Source of the DNA: Doryteuthis pealeii
Lineage: Eukaryota > Mollusca > Cephalopoda > Myopsida > Loliginidae
Reading direction: 5' to 3'
NCBI GenBank assembly: GCA_023376005.1
Contig: CM042145.1
Coordinates: 101,954,591 to 102,018,590, forward strand
DNA length: 64,000 nucleotides
The notes under the pieces are model-generated. The model was not told the origin of the DNA. It made no database searches and saw nothing but the letters and a program-made list of their open reading frames with translations. Shown here in pieces: positions 1-9,847 of this stretch. A program made the translations under genes and the position numbers. Position 1 is the first letter of the stretch, and every line of letters begins with the position of its first letter.

Positions 1-124
1 ATTAATTTCTTTAAAAAAAATTGTTTTTTCTTGACAATTTAATAGAATATAGTACATATCAATTAAAAAAGAAAAAAAAGTTTTAAAATAATAATATTAT
101 GACATTCTTTTTGCACTTTTTATT

Positions 125-1545
125 TCCGATTTCATGAATTTTTCCTTAAAAAAAATACTGCGTTGTATGTTATACAATTTTTTGGATATAGTTATTCAGA
201 CTCTTATCTTTATAGAAAAAAAAAAAGTTTTCTGACGGTTCATTTTTTTATCTCAAAATAAAATAGGGGAGGGGGGTAGAGCTCGTAAAAAAAAATATTT
301 CCCTAATATATTTGAGGAAAAAAAACTATTTAAGATATATTTACATCCAAAGGTAAATAGTTATGGAAATTTTCGTGAAAATCGGACTATTAATTGATTT
401 TTCATAGAATTTTTTTTTAATCCTCTTATCGTAACTTGTTTTTAGCTACGTTAAATTTCAGTTGATTTAACAGTGCCAAAATGAAAACATTGTTTTTCAA
501 TCATAATTTTCATTATTTCCGTAAGCTGAATTTTTTTTTTTAAATCATCAGAAGTTTGTTTAATGTTTCTTCTTTCGAATGGAAAAAAAAAATTAAGATA
601 ATATTAATTTTTCTGCAAGTTTCATTGTGTTAAATATAGGGGGGGGGTCACAGGGTAAATTGGTGGTACCTAGTATATACCTACCCATACCAGTAAACAG
701 ATACCCTCAAATACATGCACCCTTCTAACCCCGTCACCTCTAAAGATTGACCATATTAATAGGATTCTTTAAAAACAACTTTTCACTGTCTGACGAATGC
801 AACACTGCATGAAACCCAGGGTCACAGAAATTCCCATATAGTGTCCAATTGCCGCTTTAACTTTTCCGTTGCAGTGGTATTTGTAATTTATCCAGTAGTA
901 CTCAATATATCATAAATATAGAGCTATAATAATAAATGGTCGAACAATAACTTTTCCCCCATGACAGATAGATAGTAGGTACCACCAATTTTCCCTGTAA
1001 CCCCCCCCCCCATATTTAACACAATGAAACTTGCAAAGAAGTTAATATCATCTTGAAAAGTTTTTGTCCATTCGAAAGAAGAAACATTAAAAAAAACTCA
1101 TGGTGATTTTTTTTTAATTTTTCAGCTTACGGAAATAATGAAAATTATAAACGAAAAACAATATTTACATTTTTGCACCGTTAAATCAATTGAAATTTAA
1201 CGTAGCCAAAAACAAGTTATGACTAGAGGCTTTTTAAAAATTTCTATGAAAAATCAATTAATGGTCCGATTTTCACGAACATTTCCAGAATTACTTACCA
1301 TTTGATGAAAATATGTCTGAAATATTTTTTTTCCTAAAATATAATAGGGGAAATATTTTTTTACGAGGTCTCCCCACCCCCTATTTTATTTTATAAAATA
1401 GGAAAAAATGAACCAAAAAAAAACAAAAAAACAAAACGATTTTTGCTTTTTTTCTATAAAGATAAGAGTCTGAATAATTATATCGGAAGATTTTTGAGTT
1501 TTAATGCCAGAGTTTGTTTTTTTGTAAAAGAACCATGAATACGGA
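125..1545. mobile_element. Long foldback (inverted-repeat) element
   Basis: Two arms of roughly 500 bp or more are diverged reverse complements of each other. The left arm runs from the start to about 680 and the right arm from about 968 to the end, with a loop of about 285 bp. Landmarks pair in order: CAGACTCTTATCTTTATAG near 198 with its complement near 1455; the G-run near 640 with the C-run near 1005; and TTGGTGGTACC near 660 with GGTACCACCAA near 978. There is no coding potential and no target-site duplication I could settle. Outer ends are approximate because the arms decay gradually. It could be a foldback transposon or an inverted pair of one repeat. Confidence 0.7.
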
Positions 1546-1960
1546 ATTCTGCTAAAAAAAATATCAATAAAGAAACTGACTGTGTTGTAAAAAAAACGGA
1601 CTGTTTTACTTACTTTTAAGATAACGATGAGTTATTTTTCCCCAATCGGATAATTTGATCTTTGAATTAACAGTTTTTCTTTGTAACAACTCTTTATGTT
1701 CGTTATTTTTTTTTGCGAGATTTTTTTTAAAGTTCAAAAATATTTACGTTTCTTCCTTCAATATGGCCTAAACTGATCACGTGGCCTATTTTGGTGATAC
1801 CTAAGTACATGCATTGACTGGAATAAGCGACGCTTTAATATAAAATACAATATTAGTGAAAAAATTAAGATAAGAATTAATTTTAACTGACCACAAGGAA
1901 AATGTTAAAGCGATTTTTTTTTAATTGTTTTTTTTTTTTCCGAAAAAAAAAAATGAGGTT

Positions 1961-1993
1961 TAATAATTATTATTATTATTATTATTATTATTA
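1961..1993. repeat. (TTA)n microsatellite
   Basis: About ten uninterrupted TTA units inside a T/A-rich stretch. Confidence 0.9.
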
Positions 1994-2067
1994 GGATTAT
2001 CTACATTTCAATGAATTAACTAGGAAAAAAAAAGAAAAAGAAAAGGAAAATAGTATTATTTCTGAAT

Positions 2068-2335
2068 CTTTTATATGAGGCTTGATCCTTTGTATTATTC
2101 AGACTAATCTTTATTGTTATATAAACAACGTTTCGGTCGATGTGCCCTCCGGCCTTCTTCAGGTGTTTCTTGTCAATTACGACATGAAGGCTTCCGATTT
2201 CGAAGAGAAGGTTCCCGTGTTCGACAAGAAATACCCGGAGAAGGCCGGAGGGCACGTCGACTGAAACGCGTATATAACAATAAAGATGAGGACAATAGTC
2301 CTAATAATCCAAATAACACAGAAAATAGTATTGAC
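2068..2335. mobile_element. Palindromic element with hammerhead-like core (copy 1)
   Basis: Two arms mirror each other around a short centre near 2195. Each arm carries the set TCTTTATTGTTAT, an AACG/TTTCGG block and CCGGCCTTCTTCAGG, or the complement. It is the same family as 2676-2917, 9074-9298, 31118-31745 and 45690-45815. The right-arm core is mutated (CCGGAGA in place of the CTGAAGA box seen in other copies). Short open frames across it are by-products of the palindrome. Confidence 0.7.
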
Positions 2336-2675
2336 TAGTACTTATTACCTTTTCCTGAAAATTTCGTTAGTATTGTTATGAGATAAGAAGAAGAGGTATC
2401 AATTTGGGGGTACTATCCTAAGTTTACTCATGCGTCAAATAAACAGCTATCAATTTAGAAAGTATTGAATTATTTCATGCTTATTCCAGATTTTTGATAC
2501 AATATATGTAGGATGGAACGTTTCAAATGTTTATTTAGTAAACTCCCCCCCCCCAAAAAAAAAACTATCCATTACAAAAACATAGCCCCCACCCACGCAC
2601 ACAAATATTAAATCAGACGTAAAAAGGTCTTGAATAAAATTTGTCCAATCTAAATAAATAAATAAATTTTAACTT

Positions 2676-2917
2676 TGGATTATTCGGACTATTGTCCTCA
2701 TCTTTATTGTTAATCTATACAACGTTTCGGCCGATGAAGGCTCCCGAGTTCGACAAGAAGGTTCCAAAGTCCGATAAGAAATACCTGAAGAAGGTCGGAG
2801 GGCACATCGGCCGAAACGTTGTGTAGATAACAATCAAGATGGGAACAATAGTCCGAATAATCTAAATAATACAAATCATCAAACCTCATCTCAAAAATTC
2901 AGAGAAATTTTAAATTG
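2676..2917. mobile_element. Palindromic element with hammerhead-like core (copy 2)
   Basis: Left arm 2676-2740 and right arm 2755-2917 are reverse complements over the shared outer part. The right arm is longer and ends in a module readable on the minus strand as TTTGAGATGAGGTTTGATG, which is also the terminal module of copies 3 and 4. It contains an intact hammerhead-like core (listed separately). Confidence 0.7.
2785..2822 (+). ncRNA. Hammerhead-ribozyme-like motif
   Basis: A CTGAAGA box, then a GGTCG/CGGCC stem (one G-T wobble), then a GAAAC box followed by GTT. This is the order of the catalytic boxes of a type I hammerhead (CUGANGA, stem II, GAAA, short stem III, UH). One extra A lies between the first box and stem II, which is not canonical, and stem III would be a single C-G pair. 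Activity is therefore an inference. Confidence 0.4.
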
Positions 2918-5900
2918 GTAACATTTTAGTAAAATGTTACCAAAACATTTTTACTAAAATGACATTTTAGTAAAATGATTTTATTACACGAGTAAATTGT
3001 AAATTTTAGGATTGTTTTGAAACTTGAATATAAACAGAAACATTACAAAACATAAAACGTACAAATAAATTACCATAAACAAATAAAAAAAATCCAAGAT
3101 TTTTTTTTTTTTCGAATGACACAAAATGATAAAATGCCTACGATATTTAGACTTAAAACTAAAACTCTTAAAATAAACAGAGAGAAATATTGAATCGGAA
3201 TTATTTCATGTCAATCAGACAGTTTCCCGCTTTAAATATCAGATTGTGAAATAATTCTACATTGATGTTATTTACTAAATTTTTGCTTAGTTGTGGCACA
3301 AGGCCGGAACTATGAGGGACCCCAGTGAGACTCAAACCCAGTAATTATTTGCTAGTCTAACTTTCTAATAATTACACCACGCGAGACTTGCATACTAGAT
3401 CAAGAGAGAGAAAAAAAATTTTAATTAAAAATTTTCCCACATCCAATTATATTTTTTTACAAACTAATAACAGCATTAGTGCCATCTTCAAGATCGTAGA
3501 AGAAAAATAAATAAATGAATAAGAAATATAATAAATAAATAAAAACATGCGACTTGAACTCAAACCAGAAACCCAATCCAGGGTGATTAAAATTATGCAA
3601 TAATACTTGACCCATAGAACAAACAATAGAAATATGGTAAAAATATTTAGTGGCTGAATTGTAAATTTAAAATGTTTTTTTCTTTTTAATCATTGACAGA
3701 TCCCATCATCAATCTTAGAATGTACAATTAAAAATTGGAAAACGAGGTAAAAGAAGAAAAATGAATTAATTATAGAAATGATTTCGTTTTTGTGTTGGAT
3801 ATATATATTTACACAGAAAAATAATTTAAAAGAATTGGTGTTTTGTTTTTGTATTTTATTAGTGGGGTTGCAATCCGGGACGACAAGACCCAAAATAATT
3901 ACTATTATAGTTATTTTGGATCCTTCAACATCAAAAATTAATTTAGTTAGTGTAAAACTTAACTGAAAAGTAATTTCTTATTTTTGTAAGGCAAATGAAA
4001 GTTTTAAAAATATTGAATTATAACTACTTTTTATGAATCTAGACTTTATAAATACAAAGAAACCAAGGTATAAGTATATACCTTCTATTGAAAATTCGTT
4101 AAATCTACTTTTTTTTAAAATAATATCTGGTATTTTCGTGATATTTAAAATTTGATAAATAGATATTTTTTTAGACGGCAATATACTTCGATTTTCTTTT
4201 GTAAAATTGCAATGAAAAAAATAAAAACAACTGTAGAAGATTATAATTTTGTTTAATTGCTAAAAGTTTTTTTTTAATCAAATCAGAAGTATGTTTTGTG
4301 GTTGGAATGGTTGCATATCTTCCTATCAGCATAGAGTGTCCTGTCGAGTAGTCGTTGTTTGAGTTCAGGTAAAATCCATAATGTCGAATGCTGCTTTTCA
4401 AGGCAAGACACTCAGAAGATTGGTGCAACACACTCTTTTACCCCCATCTAACGAATTTGGATTTTTATAATGTCCTAAGCTTTAATAATCTAATGCTTTG
4501 AGCTGTGTAAGAGTCTAAATTATGTATACTGTACAATTTAACTATTTAAAAATTTTATTTATCACGTAAATAAAGAAAAAAGTTATTTTTTCGCATTTAA
4601 AAGAATTGGAGTTTTGTTTTTTGTTTGTTTGTTTTTTATTGGTGGGTGTGCAATAGGCATTGAATATATTCATCATTATCATTAGTTGTTTTTGAGTTCT
4701 TAAATGTTAGAAATAAAATTATATCTTAATACCTCCTGGTGTAAAAAAAAAAACAAAAACTAGAGCCTACATCAAATATATATTAAAATAATAAAACTCA
4801 TTTATCAAATACTAGATCTATTTGTTTTGTTGTTTTTAAACACTAATTTCAGTGAATGTATTTTTCCAAAAATGGTATAATTTATCATCTAGTAAAATCG
4901 TTTGGGTTTTTTTTTTTTTTCCACAAAATAGAAATGAAAATAAATGATTTTTCAACGTCTTTTCTCCCGACCCAAGCAACCACCTAAATGAAATATAATA
5001 AATAATTATCAATAAATGATGCTGTTGGTGAATTTAGTGCGTTAAATTGTAATCATGAAGTCCTTTACGACGTGAGAGAGAGAGAGAAAAACGATAAGTA
5101 GTCTGGTAGTAAAGTTAAGTAAGCCTACTTAGTGACCTCGTCAACAGGACAATATGAGAAGATTACGTGCATTTTCTATTTTGGTTCTTAAGTGACAAAT
5201 GTAGCGGTCTATACTGTTTAATTACTTCAGCTTTAGTAAACTGCATCTTTAAAAAAGAAGAAGCTTAAAACACCCATTATTAAAGAATTTAGTTTAAGTA
5301 ACACCATAATGTTGTTTTGAGAAAATAAATTTTAATTCAATATTTTTTTTAAATTAAAAGCGATAGTTTAAATAGCAGTGCGCGTAAAAGATGCAAAGTT
5401 TTTTTTTTTAAATCTTCCATTTAAACAAAAATATCGTTTTTATAATTTAATTCAATCAAAACCTTTTATTTAAAGAAAAACAATTTGAATACGCATAAAA
5501 GATCTTCAACGTAATATAACAATACATAGCCACATCATTTGAATTCCTCAGTTTTTTTATACCACCCCAACAAGATGAAGATAAAGTTTTTAAGTTATTC
5601 CAAGTTTTTAAATAAATATTTAGGTTTATTTTAATTTAAATAATGTGTGTTAGATGACAAACTTAATCTTTTTAAAGGCGATTTACGCTTTAAAGATGAG
5701 TTTCAAGTTTGTTAAAATTAAAATATAATTTAAATTTACTTTAAAAAAAAAAGAAGAGGAAATACAGGAAAAGATAAGAAAACAAAAGCTTCGACTAGTT
5801 TGACCACTCGTTATTTAGTTGCTGAGATTTATGTAAATTTTTAAATTTTCAATTGTAATAAATTGGGAAGTAAATATCCAATCAAAGAAAACGTATAAAA

Positions 5901-6690
5901 GTTTATTATAAAATCAATCTGTGCTGTAAAAAGAAGGCATAAACTAAAGACGAACAACAGTTTTATGTTGTTTTTTTTTTAACTTGAAGGATAAAAAATA
6001 TTCTCAACTCTAACTGCAATTGTTTTAATTTTGTGTAATTCTTAACAAGGTTTAAAACTACATGAAGACAACTGGTAAATATATAAATATCTTTATATAA
6101 TGTTCTCTGTAGAATTAAAATATACCATAAACTAATAAGTATCTAGTAATATAGCATCTTTTTTTTTTAATCACATTAAAACATTACGCAGTATTACGAT
6201 TTTATAGTACATCACCCATTTTTTAAAAAATGCACCTGATGAAAAACAAAAAAAATAAATCACTTTTTAAAAGCCTAAAACAGTTAATAACATTAAGTGT
6301 TTCATGTTATACATACAGTAATATTTTTTTATGAATAATTCATACATATAAGTTTTTTTTTTAGTTTTAAATAAATAACAACACAGAACAACATGAACAG
6401 TTAAGAAGGAAGAAAAAACTTCTTTTAGTTTACAACAATTTCTTCGAACAACCTGTTGAGAAATTGTAAACTTTTATAACTTTTAAAAAAAAAGTTATTA
6501 AACTTGTTTATCGACTAATTTGTTTTATTTTTTTATTTTTACGTTAAGACGATCGGTAACGCAAGAATAACCTTTTAATAACTGTTTCATCTCTGAATAT
6601 TTATAGAAAAAACACATTTGTCGTTCGTTGAAGTTAGAATTTAGCTAGTCCCACTCACGCACTTGACAGAGAAAAGACTTTTTTAAAAGT
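2918..6690. other. Repeat-poor AT-rich stretch, possible intron
   Basis: Apart from one SINE-E scrap near 3285 I see no recognised repeat family, long tandem array or credible coding exon here. This contrasts with the rest of the window. Open frames of 60-86 codons near 3690-4431 have no coding signature that I recognise. If the exon at 6899-6932 is real, this lies downstream of it on the minus strand and would be its first intron. Confidence 0.35.
3285..3392 (-). repeat. SINE-E fragment (tRNA-like head)
   Basis: Shares TTGTGGCACAAGGCC and a degenerate tRNA-like head (B-box-like GAGTCTCACTGG region on the minus strand) with copies near 8765, 44075 and 56337. No clear tail or target duplication. 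Confidence 0.5.
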
Positions 6691-6898
6691 TACACTTGAC
6701 ATGTGCTACAAGTAAACTTTCGTATCTACACTCTCCCTTCTTGGTTATTTTTTAGACAGGTGTGTCCCCTAAACAGCTACATGGGTTTTCAGACAGATAG
6801 ACAAGACAGTAAGGATTGAAGTCGTCTTCTTAGAGACGTTTTCTTTTCGTTTTTTGGGGTGTGCATCGAAGTAAAAAAAGTTGAGTTAATAGTCTTAC

Positions 6899-6932
6899 CT
6901 TCACTTCCGACACAGGCTGCTGTTGCTGCCAT
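6899..6932 (-). CDS. Putative first coding exon of an unknown host gene
   Basis: Reading leftwards, ATG at 6932-6930 opens a frame encoding MAATAACVGSE plus one base, and ends at a strong splice donor: exon GAAG followed by GTAAGACT at 6898-6891. No in-frame ATG lies upstream. A longer frame to 7007 would have to start with GTG, so the ATG at 6932 is the only sensible start. A perfect CRE and a CCAAT box lie 6-28 bp upstream, and GGAAGT (ETS-type core) lies inside the exon, as in TATA-less housekeeping promoters. An Ala-rich N-terminus ahead of an early intron is common in regulatory proteins, but it does not identify the gene. The remaining exons are not recognised here and would lie to the left, perhaps outside the window. 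Confidence 0.45.
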
Positions 6933-6937
6933 ATTAG

Positions 6938-6965
6938 TGACGTCATAGTGTGCTGATTGGCGAAC
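6938..6965 (-). promoter_or_regulatory. CCAAT + CRE promoter module
   Basis: On the minus strand CCAATCAG (complement of 6953-6960) is followed ten bases later by the full palindromic CRE TGACGTCA (6938-6945) and then CTAATATGGC, which resembles a YY1 site and contains the exon ATG. NF-Y plus CREB/ATF sites close together are typical of TATA-less animal promoters. Because the CRE lies only a few bases before the ATG, the 5' UTR would be very short, or transcription starts further upstream. Nothing comparable was noticed elsewhere in the window. Confidence 0.45.
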
Positions 6966-7462
6966 AGAAAAGAGCAAGCAGACAACGACGGCCCAACTTA
7001 GTTCCACTGGGCTTTTTTAGCTGCTTGATACACTTCTCTTGCCAGTCTAATTCTTACTCACAGACAATCGTTGCTGACTCCCAAAGATTATTACATCGAA
7101 AATAGGTACAAGACATGTTTTAATAGCTTTTTTTAAAAAGTTTTATGGTAAGTTTAGACACGCATTTACTGTTAGTTGTATATCTCTATATAGAAAGAAA
7201 AAAGATAGCACAATTTTAAAATTATTTGTGCATTTTATTTTCTTAAAAAAATTTCAAAAAATTTCAAAAGTGTAAAAATTAATTTTTAGAAAATTAAGAT
7301 TTTTTTTTTCTAATATATAAAATCTGTCAAATTTATCCTGTAATTATTATTTTAAAACAAATATATATAATCTGTACTTGAAATTAATTAAATCAAATTA
7401 CTGAAAATTCAAAAAGTAATTCCTATACAACATTTACAGTTTTATTGAATGGTGAAAAATCT

Positions 7463-7870
7463 TTGGGAAACCGAGTGGTCGTACCTGTTAGAGTACCATC
7501 TATAACTCGAATAGATCTATTTCAAAATTATTCGTATTCAATAAAACAACAAAAAAAAATCTTTGGGAAACCATGGTATAACAAAATTATGGTATAATTA
7601 TATTATAATATTATGGTATATTATAACAAAAATATAGTATAACAAAATTGTTATAGATGGTACTCTAAAAGGTACGACCATTAGTAGTCGTACCTTTTAG
7701 AGTACCATCTATAACTCAAATAGATCCATTTAAAAATTATTCGTATTCAATAAAAAAAAAAAAACGAAAAAGAAACTACACTAAAAATTAAATATGAATG
7801 CAATTACCTAACCTCAAGGCATAAAATAATCCGAGAGGGAAAGGCAAATTGTTAAAATCAATCAGTTTTA
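7463..7870 (+). repeat. SINE-C copies with a perfect 29-bp hairpin
   Basis: Two partial copies of the SINE-C 3' region (GTACCATCTATAACTC, then AATAGATC, then ATTATTCGTATT) lie at 7480-7556 and 7687-7760. The second continues to the family tail around 7818-7870. Bases 7650-7678 and 7687-7715 are perfect reverse complements with an 8-base loop, formed by an inverted fragment of the same SINE. Confidence 0.65.
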
Positions 7871-8036
7871 TTTAGGAAAATATATCACTATTTTTTCCCC
7901 AAATAAGATTTTTTTACTATTCTATAAAATTCCTATACATTTCAACAAAGGAGGCAGAAGATTTTCTAAATATATTACAAAATTATAAATTCCTATAAAT
8001 GCATTTTGACAGAAGCAGAAGATTTTTTTTTAAATA

Positions 8037-8240
8037 TTCTTTGAAATTATAAAAGATATAATGCGTCAGTTATTTTATTTAAAAACTTTTACATTTTCTC
8101 AGGTCAGTTAATTTTGAAACGCGTATCTTTGAGGTGTAACACAGATTCTCAAAGATGCGGGGTTCAAAGTTAACTGACCTGAAAAAATGTAAAAGTTTTT
8201 AAATAAAATAACTGGTGCATTATATCTTTTATTCATTATT
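8037..8240. repeat. Palindromic repeat
   Basis: Arms 8037-8120 and 8163-8240 are close reverse complements (ATAATGCGTCAGTTATTTTA against TAAAATAACTGGTGCATTAT, and AGGTCAGTTAA against TTAACTGACCT). The loop of about 42 bp contains its own short inverted repeat, CATCTTTGA-like. The right flank resembles 37680-37780, so this is a family. Confidence 0.6.
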
Positions 8241-8522
8241 ATATCAACACTGAAAATTTAATTAAATTCGGTTAATTCCCTGATTTTTTTTGTATTTTTT
8301 TTTTCTTTCAGCGGGGTGACATACAATGGTGGAATTTAGGTCTGTTAAGTTCGATTTAACCATAATTAGTTTCTATCTAAAATATTTCATTCACTTTCAT
8401 CTTAACTTCTCACATATTATAAGGGGAAAAATTTGCTTTAATGAAAATAATCTAGAAGCTAACATTACCACCAAAGTCTGTCTTGAATCTCAATGGGCTG
8501 GGGGAGGGATGCTCCTCGGAGC

Positions 8523-8712
8523 TTAGTGGCTAACACACTGGACTGTGACATCATAGTAAGCGAGTTCAAACCCCAGTCATGCTATTACATTCACTTTTGG
8601 ATTAATATCCTTGGGAAAGGTATGAACACCATCCTTAGTACCATGACTATTCTTCATACACGGATATCTTTGGCATTCAATAACCCACAAATGTTGATAT
8701 GCCATTAAACAG
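8523..8712 (+). repeat. SINE-D, tRNA-like head
   Basis: The head holds an A-box-like TGGCTAACACACTGG and a B-box-like GAGTTCAAACCCC. A unique body follows (CTTGGGAAAGGTATGA) and then the tail GGCATTCAATAACCCA ... TGATATGCCATTAAAC. The sister copy at 44455-44666 aligns end to end. Confidence 0.65.
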
Positions 8713-8764
8713 AGAAAAACCAACTAATCAACAGGTTTTATGTTTATAGTTATTTACTAAGCTT

Positions 8765-8867
8765 ACCTTAGTTGTGGCACAAGGCCAGAAGTATGGGATA
8801 CCCTGTGAGAATCGAACTCACTCTAATGGTCTGCTAATCTAACTTCCTAACCATTACATTTCATGAT
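8765..8867 (-). repeat. SINE-E, tRNA-like head
   Basis: Minus strand: a degenerate tRNA-like head with B-box-like GAGTTCGATTCTC, then CTTGTGCCACAACTAAGG. The same block occurs near 3285, 44075 and 56337. Confidence 0.55.
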
Positions 8868-9073
8868 GGTTTGGTTTCATTGTTTAAGGGCATATCAACC
8901 TTCATGGTTTATTTAATGCCAAATCCATCCTTGTAGAGGAAAAGCAATGGTGCTATTTAACTCTTAATGTCCTATACCACCTCATTCCACCCGGCCAGAA
9001 GTCACATTCGTTTTCCTAATCTGACCCAAACGATAGCCTTTGTTTAAAGGTAATATTAAACATATTTAGAAGT

Positions 9074-9298
9074 ATCTCTCTGAATGTTTGAGATGAGGCT
9101 TGAAGATTAGTATTATCTGCGTTATTCGGACTATTGTCCCCATCTTCATTGTTATTTGTACAACATTTCGGCCAATATACCCTCCGGCCTTCTTCAGACA
9201 AGAAATACCTGAAGAAGGCCGGAGGGTATATCGGCCGAAACGTTGTACAAATAACAATGAAGATGGGGACAATAGTCCAAATAACGCAGATAATACTA
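9074..9298. mobile_element. Palindromic hammerhead-type element (copy 3) with 12-bp target duplication
   Basis: Almost perfect palindrome centred near 9199. ATATTTAGAAGT occurs on both sides (9062-9073 and 9299-9310). The sister MITE at 18776-18998 has the uninterrupted single copy, so this is a true insertion. A 12-bp duplication is unlike most cut-and-paste DNA transposons and suits target-primed integration. Confidence 0.75.
9206..9247 (+). ncRNA. Hammerhead-ribozyme-like motif
   Basis: TAC, box CTGAAGA (9209-9215), one extra A, stem GGCCG/CGGCC (9217-9221 with 9232-9236), box GAAA, then CG, TT and GTA that can pair with the leading TAC as stem I. The left arm of the palindrome carries the same motif on the minus strand (9155-9197, second box GAAAT). 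It fits the small hammerhead variants reported with Penelope-like elements; cleavage is not shown. Confidence 0.45.
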
Positions 9299-9533
9299 AT
9301 ATTTAGAAGTCTTTGTTTTAAAGGAAATAAAGGAAATGTAACTTTAAATGAAAAGGCTATTTTTGCCATTTTTTGATAAATCCTTATAGGAACGAGGCTC
9401 TGGACTTAGACATTTCTCAACAGGATGTTAAGAGTTAACCCATAGTTGGGGGGGGGATGAGAGGGTTCATACCTTTCCCAAGGGTATTAATCTGAAAGTG
9501 AACATAATAACGCTACTGGAGTTCCAACTCGCT

Positions 9534-9739
9534 TACAGTCAAGTCGTGTTGAAAGCACCGATCCCCGCTCAATCACCAAAGTTAAGCAGTGATGAGCTTG
9601 ATCAATACTTAGATGGGTGATCATTTAACCAACCAAAGGTACTGTAAGAAACCGAACATCAAAAGGACTTAATTCAGCATTAAATGACCCAAAAAGTGTT
9701 GATATGCCATTAGACAACAACAACAACAACAACAGCAAA
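9534..9739 (+). mobile_element. 5S rRNA-derived SINE
   Basis: About 115 bp from 9536 aligns with 5S rRNA. GTTAAGCAGTGATGAGCTTG matches the 5S internal A-box region, ATACTTAGATGGGTGATCA matches the C-box region, and AGGTACTGTAAG matches the 5S 3' end. It then runs into a tail, CAGCATTAAATGACCC ... TGATATGCCATTAG, and (CAA)n. It sits inside SINE-D, with imperfect duplication of about ACTCGCTTAC/ATCACTTAC at its borders. By definition this is a SINE3-type element. It is too diverged to be a working 5S gene. Confidence 0.8.
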
Positions 9740-9847
9740 TCACTTACTGTGACTTCACAGTCCAGGATGTTACCCACTATGCCATGGGATTCACCCCCCC
9801 CCACTACATGAGATGCCTAAAAGTTTATGTGTATGTACGTCATATTA

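Larger units (their letters stand above)
8961..9434. mobile_element. TTAA-target MITE (piggyBac-like), copy 1
   Basis: Terminal inverted repeats CTCTTAATGTCCT and AGGATGTTAAGAG are bounded on each side by TTAA. Removing the element and one TTAA restores the SINE-D sequence CTATTTAACCCA. Exact TTAA duplication is the mark of piggyBac-type transposition. The ends differ from the classic CCYT, so the superfamily call is tentative. No transposase is present, and a second element is inserted inside (9074-9298). The sister copy is 18776-18998. Confidence 0.75.
8868..9797 (-). repeat. SINE-D split by two insertions
   Basis: Pieces at 8868-8960, 9435-9533 and 9740-9797 join into one minus-strand SINE-D: tail, body (reading CATACCTTTCCCAAGGGTAT on the plus strand) and head. 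The gaps are a TTAA-flanked MITE (8961-9434) and a 5S-derived SINE (9534-9739). The intact sister at 44455-44666 shows that the joined order is the ancestral one. Confidence 0.7.

Noticed and set aside
6789..7007. 72-codon minus frame with a signal-peptide-like start
   Set aside because: The first codon is GTG and no ATG lies upstream of 6932. The frame also reads through a strong splice donor, so only the 34-nt exon is kept.
9536..9650. Functional 5S rRNA gene
   Set aside because: Alignment to 5S is clear but diverged in helices, there is no T-run terminator at the 3' end, and it is joined to a SINE tail inside another SINE.
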